A stretch of DNA of 6,082 nt from Candidatus Heimdallarchaeota archaeon (GTDB lineage Archaea; Asgardarchaeota; Heimdallarchaeia; JABLTI01), in NCBI GenBank assembly GCA_030602675.1, contig JAUVZH010000179.1, positions 1 to 6,082 of the forward strand, written 5' to 3'. This document shows, one piece after another, positions 1-4,697 of the stretch (within the stretch, counting starts at the first letter, position 1; every line of letters starts with the position of its first letter). The notes beneath the pieces are model-generated. The model was not told the DNA's origin and ran no database searches. It worked only from the letters and a program-made list of their open reading frames with translations. The position numbers were made by a program, and so were the translations under genes.

Positions 1-195
1 ATAAAGGATGCAATAGCTAAGGTTGATAAAGGAGAAGCTAAAACAGCTATAATAATGAATTCAACAAAAGCTACCCAGGTACTTGATGCATCTAAGAAGA
101 ATGAAAGAATGCCACAAAAGTCAACAGATTTCTATCCAAAAATGATTTCTGGTTTAGTTATGGAAGATATTACAGAAGGAGAAAAATTGCTGTAG
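1..195 (+). CDS. DUF1015-family protein, C-terminal end only (5' truncated by window edge)
   Basis: The reading frame is open from base 1 and ends at TAG 193-195, giving the last 64 residues of a longer protein. The tail carries the block MPQKSTDFYPK followed by SGLV, which I recognise as the conserved C-terminal motif of the DUF1015 family (COG4198), usually roughly 400 residues long. The biochemical function of that family is not established. From memory, bacterial members often sit beside serine-biosynthesis genes, but no such gene is visible here. No start codon belongs to this fragment, because the true start lies upstream of the window. The gene points the same way as the L38e gene 132 bases downstream, but a strong hairpin plus T-tract at its stop codon argues that the two are separate transcripts. 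The family call rests on the short C-terminal motif alone. Confidence 0.75.
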   Translation: MKDAIAKVDKGEAKTAIIMNSTKATQVLDASKKNERMPQKSTDFYPKMISGLVMEDITEGEKLL

Positions 196-227
196 TAATG
201 CTACAGTGATTTAATTTTTCTTTTTTT
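184..227 (+). terminator. Hairpin plus T-tract terminator overlapping the DUF1015 stop codon
   Basis: Arm AAATTGCTGTAG (184-195) pairs with CTACAGTGATTT (201-212) around the loop TAATG. This gives a 12-pair stem that includes two G-U pairs. It is followed directly by a T-rich run (215-227) with twelve T in thirteen bases. The left arm contains the last codons and the TAG stop of the upstream gene. The layout looks like an intrinsic terminator. Archaea are known to stop mainly on the T-tract, so the stem may instead protect the 3' end of the mRNA. Confidence 0.75.
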
Positions 228-267
228 AGATATCTTTTTGAACTGAAAATTCTTTCTAAAACAAAAT

Positions 268-276
268 CTTAAATAC
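268..276 (+). promoter_or_regulatory. Possible TATA box for the L38e gene
   Basis: The element CTTAAATAC lies about 52 bases before the L38e ATG and follows an A-rich stretch that could serve as BRE. A start site about 25 bases downstream would fall near 297-301, leaving a leader of roughly 30 bases. That leader holds the Shine-Dalgarno-like GAAGGG at 316-321, six bases before the ATG. The AT-rich background makes the exact box uncertain. Confidence 0.4.
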
Positions 277-327
277 TCAGCAATACGGAGAACGAGTAGT
301 ATAAATCAAAAATAAGAAGGGAACATC

Positions 328-522
328 ATGCCAGTTGAAATCAAAGACTTATCAAAATTAGACGAAATAATTGCTCAAGCTACTGAATGCAGAGTGAAAA
401 GAATTGGTGATATCGTAAAAATGAAATTCCGAACCAAAAAAACACTCTACACTATCAAAGTAACAGTAAATGAAGCTGAAGCTATTCGAGCAAGAATTTC
501 AATGCCAATTATTGATCTCTAA
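328..522 (+). CDS. rpl38e: Large-subunit ribosomal protein L38e
   Basis: This 64-residue basic protein matches the L38e family in length and pattern. Its signature is the central stretch RVKRIGDIVKMKFRTKKTLYT, corresponding to the lysine-rich strand region and the aromatic LYT motif of eukaryotic L38e. A helix-forming N-terminus (residues 6-19) precedes it and a helix with acidic and basic residues (about 47-55) follows. L38e is a small component of the 50S/60S ribosomal subunit, shared by eukaryotes and only some archaea. The ATG at 328 is supported by GAAGGG six bases upstream and by a length typical of the family. The gene appears to be a single-gene transcript, with its own TATA-like element and a hairpin terminator 14 bases past the stop. 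No zinc-binding cysteines are present or expected. Confidence 0.85.
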   Translation: MPVEIKDLSKLDEIIAQATECRVKRIGDIVKMKFRTKKTLYTIKVTVNEAEAIRARISMPIIDL

Positions 523-535
523 TTTTAGAAAAAGT

Positions 536-570
536 AAATAGGTATTCCCACAAAGGGAATGCTACTATTT
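536..570. terminator. Two-way terminator between convergent rpl38e and pyrI
   Basis: The core stem ATTCCC (544-549) / GGGAAT (555-560) closes the loop ACAAA. An outer stem AAATAG (536-541) / CTATTT (565-570) pairs exactly across a small internal bulge. Both sides are T-rich on their own strand (ACTATTTATC on plus, TTACTTTTTC on minus), so the element can end transcripts arriving from either side. It fills nearly all of the 54-base gap between the two converging stop codons. Confidence 0.65.
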
Positions 571-576
571 ATCTTA

Positions 577-1065
577 CTATTTAATTAAACCTTGGTATTT
601 AGTTAGTTGTTTTACAACATCATTTTGATTCATATCGATATTGCAATATTTGCATCTGATTTTTAGTGGGTTTATACTCTTAACATAGTAGGTTTGTTTT
701 TGAGGTTCTCGTGCATTTGTGATACATCTCGGATTGATGCATTTAGGAAAGCCAATGACAATCTCCGGTAATTCAACTTGGAATTTATTGACAACTTTGT
801 ACTCCTTAATTTCATTTATAGTTGCATTTGGACTTATCAAAGCAATCTGATTAATTTCATTTCTCTGGAGAAAACGTTTCTCAATCTTAACAATATCTTT
901 CCTAGCACTCTTCTTACTTGGAACATTCATAGACAATGTTGCAACCGTTCCTTCTGTTCCAGTTATTCCAAGCATCTCGAGAACAATTAGAGCCATTCCT
1001 GCATTTACATGATCGATAACTGTACCTTCTTTGATTTTAGAAACTTTTAATTCGTTACTTGACAA
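577..1065 (-). CDS. pyrI: Aspartate carbamoyltransferase regulatory chain PyrI
   Basis: This 162-residue protein is the regulatory subunit of aspartate carbamoyltransferase. It binds nucleotide effectors (CTP/ATP) and bridges catalytic trimers into the holoenzyme in the cytoplasm. The N-terminal allosteric domain has the motif KEGTVIDH (12-19) and RKDIVKIE (55-62), with Lys60 and Lys94 at the places of the E. coli nucleotide-binding lysines. The C-terminal zinc domain has all four ligands, Cys109, Cys114, Cys138 and Cys141, in the C-x4-C ... C-x2-C arrangement. The start is TTG: an in-frame TAG lies at 1080-1078, no in-frame ATG comes before Met24, and GGAG at 1078-1075 sits nine bases ahead of the TTG. 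It follows pyrB after 35 bases with no terminator between them, so the two subunits are probably made from one message. The call is secure from motifs and neighbour. Confidence 0.96.
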   Translation of the reverse strand: MSSNELKVSKIKEGTVIDHVNAGMALIVLEMLGITGTEGTVATLSMNVPSKKSARKDIVKIEKRFLQRNEINQIALISPNATINEIKEYKVVNKFQVELPEIVIGFPKCINPRCITNAREPQKQTYYVKSINPLKIRCKYCNIDMNQNDVVKQLTKYQGLIK

Positions 1066-1074
1066 TTCATATAA

Positions 1075-1079
1075 CTCCT
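1075..1079 (-). promoter_or_regulatory. Ribosome binding site that fixes the pyrI TTG start
   Basis: On the minus strand AGGAG (1079-1075) lies nine bases before the TTG at 1065. An out-of-frame ATG at 1070 lies only four bases after it and opens a seven-codon frame, so the spacing favours the TTG. Confidence 0.7.
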
Positions 1080-1100
1080 AATCTCGGCTTTTTTTGGTAA

Positions 1101-2036
1101 TTAGATTTTACCTCCAAGTATCATGTTTAGTAAAGCCATTCTTACTAAAACTCCATTAAACATTTGTCTGAAGTATACAGCATGTTCGGTTTCATCTATA
1201 TCATAAGAAATCTCGTTAATTCTTGGTAGTGGATGTAGCACAGGAATAGATCCTTTAGCGTTTTCTAGTAACTTCTTCGTTAGAACATATGCATCTTTCA
1301 CTTTTTCATATTCACTCTCTTGTGCAAAACGTTCTTTTTGTATTCTTGTTATGTAAATTGAGTCTACTCTTGCTATGACTTCACTTAATGATTCGACTTC
1401 GTGAAATTCTATATCAGCATCTGTTAGGTCTGATTTTATTTCTTCTCTGATCTTTAGTGATGGTGGTGAAACAAAATCAATTATCACATCTTTATATTTC
1501 GAGAGAGAATAAGCTAATGAATGCACAGTTCTGCCATACTTGAGATCACCAACCATTGCGATTCTTTTACCTTTAATTTTTTTCAATTCTTTCTTCAGAG
1601 TGTAAAGATCTAACAATGCTTGTGTAGGGTGTTCCTCTGAACCACTACCACCATTGATAATTGGTATACTTGAAAATTCTGCTGCTAAACGAGCAGAACC
1701 CTCCATTGGATGTCGAATTACAATTATATCCGAATAATTCTCAACAGTTCTAATAGTATCTGAGAGACTTTCGCCTTTTGCTGCTGAAGAAGATTTTGGG
1801 TCTGAAACAGTTATAACAGAACCTCCTAAACGATGCATGGCAGCTTCAAAACTCAATCTAGTTCTAGTACTTGGTTCTAAAAAAAGAGCAGCCATGATTT
1901 TGCCATCAAGAGGTTTCTTGCCAGAATGAATGATTTTTTCCATCTTTTCGGCTTCTTGCAAAATGAGATCCAAATCTTCTTTGACTAAATCTCTTATGGA
2001 GACTATACTCTTCCCAAGAAATGATCTTTCAGTCAT
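1101..2036 (-). CDS. pyrB: Aspartate carbamoyltransferase catalytic chain PyrB
   Basis: This 311-residue cytoplasmic enzyme joins carbamoyl phosphate and L-aspartate to form N-carbamoyl-L-aspartate, the committed step of pyrimidine synthesis. The carbamoyl-phosphate motif Ser56-Thr-Arg-Thr-Arg60 is intact. The flexible SSSAAKGES loop (82-90) supplies the lysine that reaches into the neighbouring active site. Further ligands are RHP at 108-110, HPTQ at 136-139, Arg169 in DLKYGRT, the aspartate-loop RIQKERF at 231-237, and HPLPR at 268-272. Length is typical for a stand-alone catalytic chain. The ATG at 2036 gives the expected N-terminus (F-L-G-K then the helix SIRDLV). It heads the pyrB-pyrI unit; with PyrI present the enzyme should be the allosteric dodecamer of two trimers and three dimers. 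No key residue is missing. It could not be ornithine carbamoyltransferase, since it has the aspartate-type loop and a pyrI partner. Confidence 0.97.
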   Translation of the reverse strand: MTERSFLGKSIVSIRDLVKEDLDLILQEAEKMEKIIHSGKKPLDGKIMAALFLEPSTRTRLSFEAAMHRLGGSVITVSDPKSSSAAKGESLSDTIRTVENYSDIIVIRHPMEGSARLAAEFSSIPIINGGSGSEEHPTQALLDLYTLKKELKKIKGKRIAMVGDLKYGRTVHSLAYSLSKYKDVIIDFVSPPSLKIREEIKSDLTDADIEFHEVESLSEVIARVDSIYITRIQKERFAQESEYEKVKDAYVLTKKLLENAKGSIPVLHPLPRINEISYDIDETEHAVYFRQMFNGVLVRMALLNMILGGKI

Positions 2037-2067
2037 ATTATCTCAAGAGTTAAATCAGTATCTCATT

Positions 2068-2076
2068 GCTAAAAAG
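2068..2076 (-). promoter_or_regulatory. Possible TATA box for pyrB-pyrI
   Basis: On the minus strand CTTTTTAGC lies about 31 bases before the pyrB ATG. A start site about 25 bases downstream would leave a leader of around ten bases, i.e. a nearly leaderless message. This fits the lack of a clear Shine-Dalgarno sequence ahead of pyrB. The 107-base gap also holds the DUF106 terminator, so pyrB needs its own promoter. The choice of box is tentative. Confidence 0.25.
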
Positions 2077-2106
2077 TGTTACCTTTATGCTTCACTGTAT
2101 ATTGAT

Positions 2107-2142
2107 AAAAAAGAATAAGATAACCCACAGGTAATCTGTGGG
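2107..2142 (-). terminator. Hairpin terminator after the DUF106 gene
   Basis: Read on the minus strand, CCCACAG (2142-2136), loop ATTAC and CTGTGGG (2130-2124) form a perfect seven-pair GC-rich stem. It starts one base after the DUF106 TAA and is followed by a T-rich stretch ending in six T (2112-2107). It is one of the few GC-rich patches in the intergenic DNA and separates DUF106 from pyrB. Confidence 0.75.
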
Positions 2143-2143
2143 A

Positions 2144-2728
2144 TTAAACAGCCATAGTTGTCGGTGAGACGCCAGCTCCACCTGGTGTTGCTTTCATGAA
2201 CCGCCGTACATAATTTCCTAAACCTATTGAAGTAAGGAAGTACCAGCCAGTAAAACCCATCCAAGTGAGATTTCCAAAATATTTGAGATTCTGTATTATA
2301 ATCCAAATCTCTGGAAATCTGAACGGCATCCACGCAACAGGTATATTCAGAAATGCTGATCTCATTAAGAAGAAAACCATTGTTATTGGAACAAACCAAA
2401 TCAACATTGGTTTCATTTGTTGAATCATCATTTCGCTTTGTATTTTCTTAATATATTCTTCTCTTCTCTGGACTTTTTGCCATAGCTTTTTATCTGCAGT
2501 ATCCATAGCTCTTTTCTTATTATTACCATGAACCTTTATTTCCTTTTGATGTCGACCAATTTTGTCAACGTCGATTAAAGCCCGAGTGAGTAAACTCATC
2601 AGAACTGCAATTATTATATTGAAGAGAATTATAAAATATGTAGATCCTGGAATATGAAGAACTCCGATTGCATCAAAGATTTGTGCAAACCATGCTCCAA
2701 TGGGATTTAACCAGCTTAACCAACCCAA
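2144..2728 (-). CDS. DUF106 / EMC3-TMCO1-like membrane insertase of the YidC/Oxa1 superfamily
   Basis: This 194-residue membrane protein has the DUF106 layout. A short amphipathic N-terminus precedes TM1 (about 31-49). A basic cytoplasmic coiled coil follows (about 53-105, rich in Lys, Arg, Glu and Gln, ending in MMIQQMKPM). TM2 spans about 107-126 and TM3 about 158-173, before a flexible Gly/Pro/Thr tail. The family is related to bacterial YidC and to eukaryotic Oxa1, EMC3, TMCO1 and Get1. Members are thought to help insert membrane proteins, with the coiled coil facing the ribosome. The start is TTG: an in-frame TAA lies at 2755-2753, the next Met is residue 44 inside TM1, and AAGGAG (2743-2738) sits nine bases upstream. 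Many archaea encode the gene next to secY-adk and rpl34e; here only rpl34e is adjacent, on the opposite strand. No in vivo substrate can be read from the sequence. Confidence 0.88.
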   Translation of the reverse strand: MGWLSWLNPIGAWFAQIFDAIGVLHIPGSTYFIILFNIIIAVLMSLLTRALIDVDKIGRHQKEIKVHGNNKKRAMDTADKKLWQKVQRREEYIKKIQSEMMIQQMKPMLIWFVPITMVFFLMRSAFLNIPVAWMPFRFPEIWIIIQNLKYFGNLTWMGFTGWYFLTSIGLGNYVRRFMKATPGGAGVSPTTMAV

Positions 2729-2737
2729 ACTTATGTT

Positions 2738-2743
2738 CTCCTT
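2738..2743 (-). promoter_or_regulatory. Strong ribosome binding site that fixes the DUF106 TTG start
   Basis: On the minus strand AAGGAG lies nine bases before the TTG at 2728. No ATG is available in frame between the upstream stop and TM1, so this site decides the start. Confidence 0.75.
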
Positions 2744-2788
2744 GTTTTTTAATTACCGTTACTTCTAATAAATAGTTGGAATATAGTA

Positions 2789-2799
2789 CTTAATAAAAG
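2789..2799 (-). promoter_or_regulatory. Possible TATA box for DUF106
   Basis: On the minus strand CTTTTATTAAG lies about 60 bases before the TTG. Transcription would be expected to start near 2765-2770, leaving a leader of about 40 bases that contains the AAGGAG site. It lies within the divergent region shared with L34e. The neighbouring sequence has many AT-rich look-alikes, so the assignment is tentative. Confidence 0.35.
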
Positions 2800-2947
2800 A
2801 TTTCTTATTAATCAATAAATAAGGAAAAAAATACTTTTCGATATAAAACTTAAAGAAAAATGTGAGGTATCTGATTATAATATCAAGTAGAAAATAAAAT
2901 TTATAACTCCATTGTAAACACAAGATTCAAAAATAGTAAGAAATCCG

Positions 2948-2956
2948 CTTATTATT
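2948..2956 (+). promoter_or_regulatory. Possible TATA box for rpl34e
   Basis: CTTATTATT lies about 28 bases before the L34e ATG, which would give a leader of only a few bases. A second candidate, TTTATAA at 2900-2906, would give a leader of roughly 55 bases. The leader before the ATG has GTGAG at 2977-2981, only a partial match to a Shine-Dalgarno sequence. The sequence does not decide between the two boxes. Confidence 0.3.
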
Positions 2957-2984
2957 AGTAAGATCGTAAAGGATCAGTGAGACC

Positions 2985-3248
2985 ATGAAACCAAGTGAAC
3001 GCTTCGCAAAAAAAGTTTGGCGAAAACCACCAAAAAGTCCATCTAAGGGTCATATGGTGCCAAATAAATCTGGTTTAGGTAGATGTGCAATTTGTAACGA
3101 GAAAATTACCAGTTCTAAAAGAAAATTATTACGAAGAAATTTCAGTCCTGCAAAAGGCACTGTCCGATCTAACCGACCATATGGCGGTTACATTTGTAAC
3201 AAATGTTTGAAACATCAAGTAGTAAAAGAAACTAGAGCTTTACAATAG
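2985..3248 (+). CDS. rpl34e: Large-subunit ribosomal protein L34e
   Basis: This 87-residue, very basic protein is L34e of the archaeal/eukaryotic large ribosomal subunit. It shows a zinc-ribbon knuckle Cys34-x2-Cys37 (GRCAICNEKI). After a basic linker comes the family hallmark RPYGG (64-68), followed by the second knuckle Cys71-x2-Cys74. The N-terminus is a basic tail that starts KPSERF; many family members instead begin with a short R-rich 'RSRS' type stretch, so this end is somewhat divergent. Length is normal. The ATG at 2985 is the first in frame close to a usable leader. It diverges from DUF106, and both genes belong to a neighbourhood common around secY-adk-cmk in archaea. The thioesterase gene follows on the same strand after 78 bases, but a T-rich stretch lies between them. 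Confidence 0.93.
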   Translation: MKPSERFAKKVWRKPPKSPSKGHMVPNKSGLGRCAICNEKITSSKRKLLRRNFSPAKGTVRSNRPYGGYICNKCLKHQVVKETRALQ

Positions 3249-3282
3249 GGAATTAAAATCATTTTCCTCGCTCTATACTAAT

Positions 3283-3299
3283 TTTTCTTATATTTTTTG
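3283..3299 (+). terminator. T-rich terminator after rpl34e, overlapping a possible thioesterase promoter
   Basis: The stretch TTTTTCTTATATTTTTT has fourteen T in seventeen bases and lies about 35 bases past the L34e stop. There is no convincing stem. Archaeal RNA polymerase is known to stop at such runs without a hairpin. The embedded CTTATATTT (3287-3295) could equally be the TATA box of the thioesterase gene, with a start near 3315 and the Shine-Dalgarno-like AGGTG at 3316-3320. Both roles may apply. Confidence 0.4.
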
Positions 3300-3326
3300 A
3301 TTATTTAATTTAGATAGGTGTAAACA

Positions 3327-3710
3327 ATGGAAATTAATGTACCAGAAGGAATCGAAAAAATAGAGATGTATCTTGTTGAAGAGAAACATATTGCTGATTT
3401 TCTTGGTAGTGGCAAGGTTGCTGTTTTATCAACACCATCTATGATTCTTATGATGGAACAAACTGCTATGTTAGCTGCTCAAGAACATCTACCAAAAGGA
3501 TGGATAACTGTTGGAACTCGAGTAGATATTAGACATTTAAAAGCATCTAAAGAGGGAGCAGAGATAAGAGTGATTGCTAAACTAATAACTGTTGATAGAA
3601 AACATCTTGTTTTTGAAGTTTCAGCATTTGATGGTGAACATGAAATTGGTAAAGGTATACATGAACGCCATGTTGTTAATAAGGAAAAATTTATACAAAG
3701 AATACAATAA
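3327..3710 (+). CDS. FlK-like hotdog-fold acyl-CoA thioesterase
   Basis: This 127-residue single hotdog-fold protein resembles fluoroacetyl-CoA thioesterase FlK of Streptomyces cattleya and its uncharacterised relatives. Recognisable blocks are VLSTPSMILMMEQTA (33-47), the helix with the catalytic acid; TVGTRVDIRHL (61-71); and a C-terminal strand block ending GKGIHERHVV (108-117). Thr36, Glu44 and His70 have exactly the spacing of the FlK triad Thr42, Glu50 and His76 as I recall it, and Gly63 matches FlK Gly69. The bulky lid phenylalanines of FlK are not at the equivalent places (Gly27 and Lys30 by simple offset). This suggests a general short-chain acyl-CoA hydrolase rather than a fluoroacetate-specific one. 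It is probably a cytoplasmic dimer, as is usual for the fold. The ATG start is backed by AGGTG six bases upstream. The neighbours give no substrate hint. Confidence 0.85.
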   Translation: MEINVPEGIEKIEMYLVEEKHIADFLGSGKVAVLSTPSMILMMEQTAMLAAQEHLPKGWITVGTRVDIRHLKASKEGAEIRVIAKLITVDRKHLVFEVSAFDGEHEIGKGIHERHVVNKEKFIQRIQ

Positions 3711-3755
3711 ATGAAAAAAAGAAAGGTAGGAATACCTTCTATTTCTATTTTTATT
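3711..3755. terminator. Two-way terminator between convergent thioesterase and tadC-like genes
   Basis: AAGGTA (3723-3728) pairs with TACCTT (3733-3738) around the tetraloop GGAA, which fits the GNRA rule in the plus-strand RNA. On the plus strand T-rich sequence follows (3740-3755), running into the tadC stop codon. On the minus strand a run of seven T (3720-3714) follows. It fills the 40-base convergent gap. Confidence 0.65.
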
Positions 3756-4626
3756 CAGTTGGTTGCATACCATCAATTAAGACAATTATAACTGACATGC
3801 CTATCGGTATCAGAACATAGGTTAATAGAGTCATTAAAACTGTTCCTTGATTGCCTGAATCTGAAGCCATGATTGCTAACACTGCAAGCATAATGACAAA
3901 GAAGATTGGAGCTACAACTCCAATAACTAAGAATAGTTCTGCAATGACACCTAGACCTTCAATAAATTCTTTCTCTTCTCTGATTTTTTCTCGCATTAAT
4001 GACTTTGTTTCATTTGTTAGGTAAGCAGTCATATCACCACCAGAGGTGACTACAGAAACCAATCCTTCAAGAAAAGCAGAATATACTTTCGAAGGAGAAT
4101 GCTCAGCAGCAAATTCCATTGCTGAAAGTAAATCATAACCAAGAAGTTCAATATTTCTTGTTATTTTTTCAGCTTCCTTGGCTATCTCTAACCGAATATT
4201 CTCATTAGCTAAAGCCATAAAAGCTTTATCTGGTGCAACACCTGCAGAAGCCATTGCTGCTAAAAATGAACTTGCTGTTGGAAGAGATGACTCCAAAGCT
4301 CTTTTGCGATTATTAGCTACATAACTTGGATAAATGTAAAAACCAATCATAACTGCTAATGGCACAAGAATACCTACTACAAGTGCTCCTACCCATACAT
4401 TAGCATTGAATTCAAGATTAACAGCATAAAATATGCCTATACCAACAGGAAATCCTAGAATAAGACCAATAATTGTTGTAAGAACTGCTGTTGCCAGATA
4501 CATTCTCAAGCTGACGTCCATACCAGCTTTTTGTAAAGTTTTTCCAAGCTCACTAAATCGAGGTAACAATGGTTCAAGAATTCTGCCAAGGCGCATATAT
4601 GCTATTCTTCTGAATGATTTACTCAT
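3751..4626 (-). CDS. tadC: TadC/GspF-like type IV pilus or secretion platform membrane protein
   Basis: This 291-residue inner-membrane protein belongs to the T2SSF/TadC group, the platform on which a VirB11-type ATPase acts. A basic N-terminus comes first. Then come TM1 (about 44-69), TM2 (about 77-103) and a cytoplasmic T2SSF domain (about 112-224). That domain has the pattern SLPTASSFLAAMASAGVAPDKAF, then LLSAM, and then a TSGGDM turn. TM3 (about 225-252) and TM4 (about 262-286) close the protein. It carries one T2SSF domain; archaellum-type FlaJ/ArlJ proteins are longer and carry two, so this is more like TadB/TadC. Such proteins commonly work as a pair, and no second copy lies in the window. 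The ATG at 4626 is supported by GAGGAAGGA upstream. It follows the ATPase gene after 71 bases on the same strand, consistent with an operon. The symbol states family likeness, not proven orthology. Confidence 0.85.
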   Translation of the reverse strand: MSKSFRRIAYMRLGRILEPLLPRFSELGKTLQKAGMDVSLRMYLATAVLTTIIGLILGFPVGIGIFYAVNLEFNANVWVGALVVGILVPLAVMIGFYIYPSYVANNRKRALESSLPTASSFLAAMASAGVAPDKAFMALANENIRLEIAKEAEKITRNIELLGYDLLSAMEFAAEHSPSKVYSAFLEGLVSVVTSGGDMTAYLTNETKSLMREKIREEKEFIEGLGVIAELFLVIGVVAPIFFVIMLAVLAIMASDSGNQGTVLMTLLTYVLIPIGMSVIIVLIDGMQPTE

Positions 4627-4697
4627 TGAATTTCCTTCCTCTTTAATTCATAACTTTTATACATTTAAACTTTCATGATTTAGCAAAATTGAAACTA

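Larger units (their letters stand above)
2744..2984. other. Divergent AT-rich intergenic region between DUF106 and rpl34e
   Basis: The gap between the two start codons is 256 bases, the longest non-coding stretch here. It carries the leaders and TATA-like boxes of both genes. Between them, roughly 2800-2945, I see only AT-rich sequence with a few more TATA look-alikes (for example GATATAAAACTT at 2860-2871). There is no hairpin of note, no tRNA-like fold and no coding frame of useful length. Confidence 0.6.

Noticed and set aside
778..990. Plus-strand frame of 70 residues within pyrI
   Set aside because: It lies wholly antisense to a well-supported gene and has no ribosome binding site or protein-like composition. 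The plus-strand frames at 1930-2118 (62 residues) and 4433-4678 (81 residues) are antisense shadows of the same kind.
2085..2399. A 104-residue minus-strand frame overlapping the end of DUF106
   Set aside because: It overlaps the DUF106 gene in another frame, runs through its terminator and has no recognisable family pattern. It is a shadow frame.
2801..2827. Inverted repeat TTTCTTATT ... AATAAGGAAA in the divergent region
   Set aside because: The arms are simple AT-rich sequence with a bulge and are expected by chance at this base composition. There is no T-tract or operator-like symmetry to give it a role.
3249..3267. Possible stem GGAA ... TTCC just after the rpl34e stop
   Set aside because: Four pairs with a long AT loop are too weak. 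The downstream T-run is the better candidate terminator.
4654..4662. TATA-like GTATAAAAG (minus strand) between the ATPase and tadC genes
   Set aside because: It could be an internal promoter, but the start site would fall at or within the tadC ribosome binding site, and no terminator separates the two genes. Co-transcription is the simpler reading.
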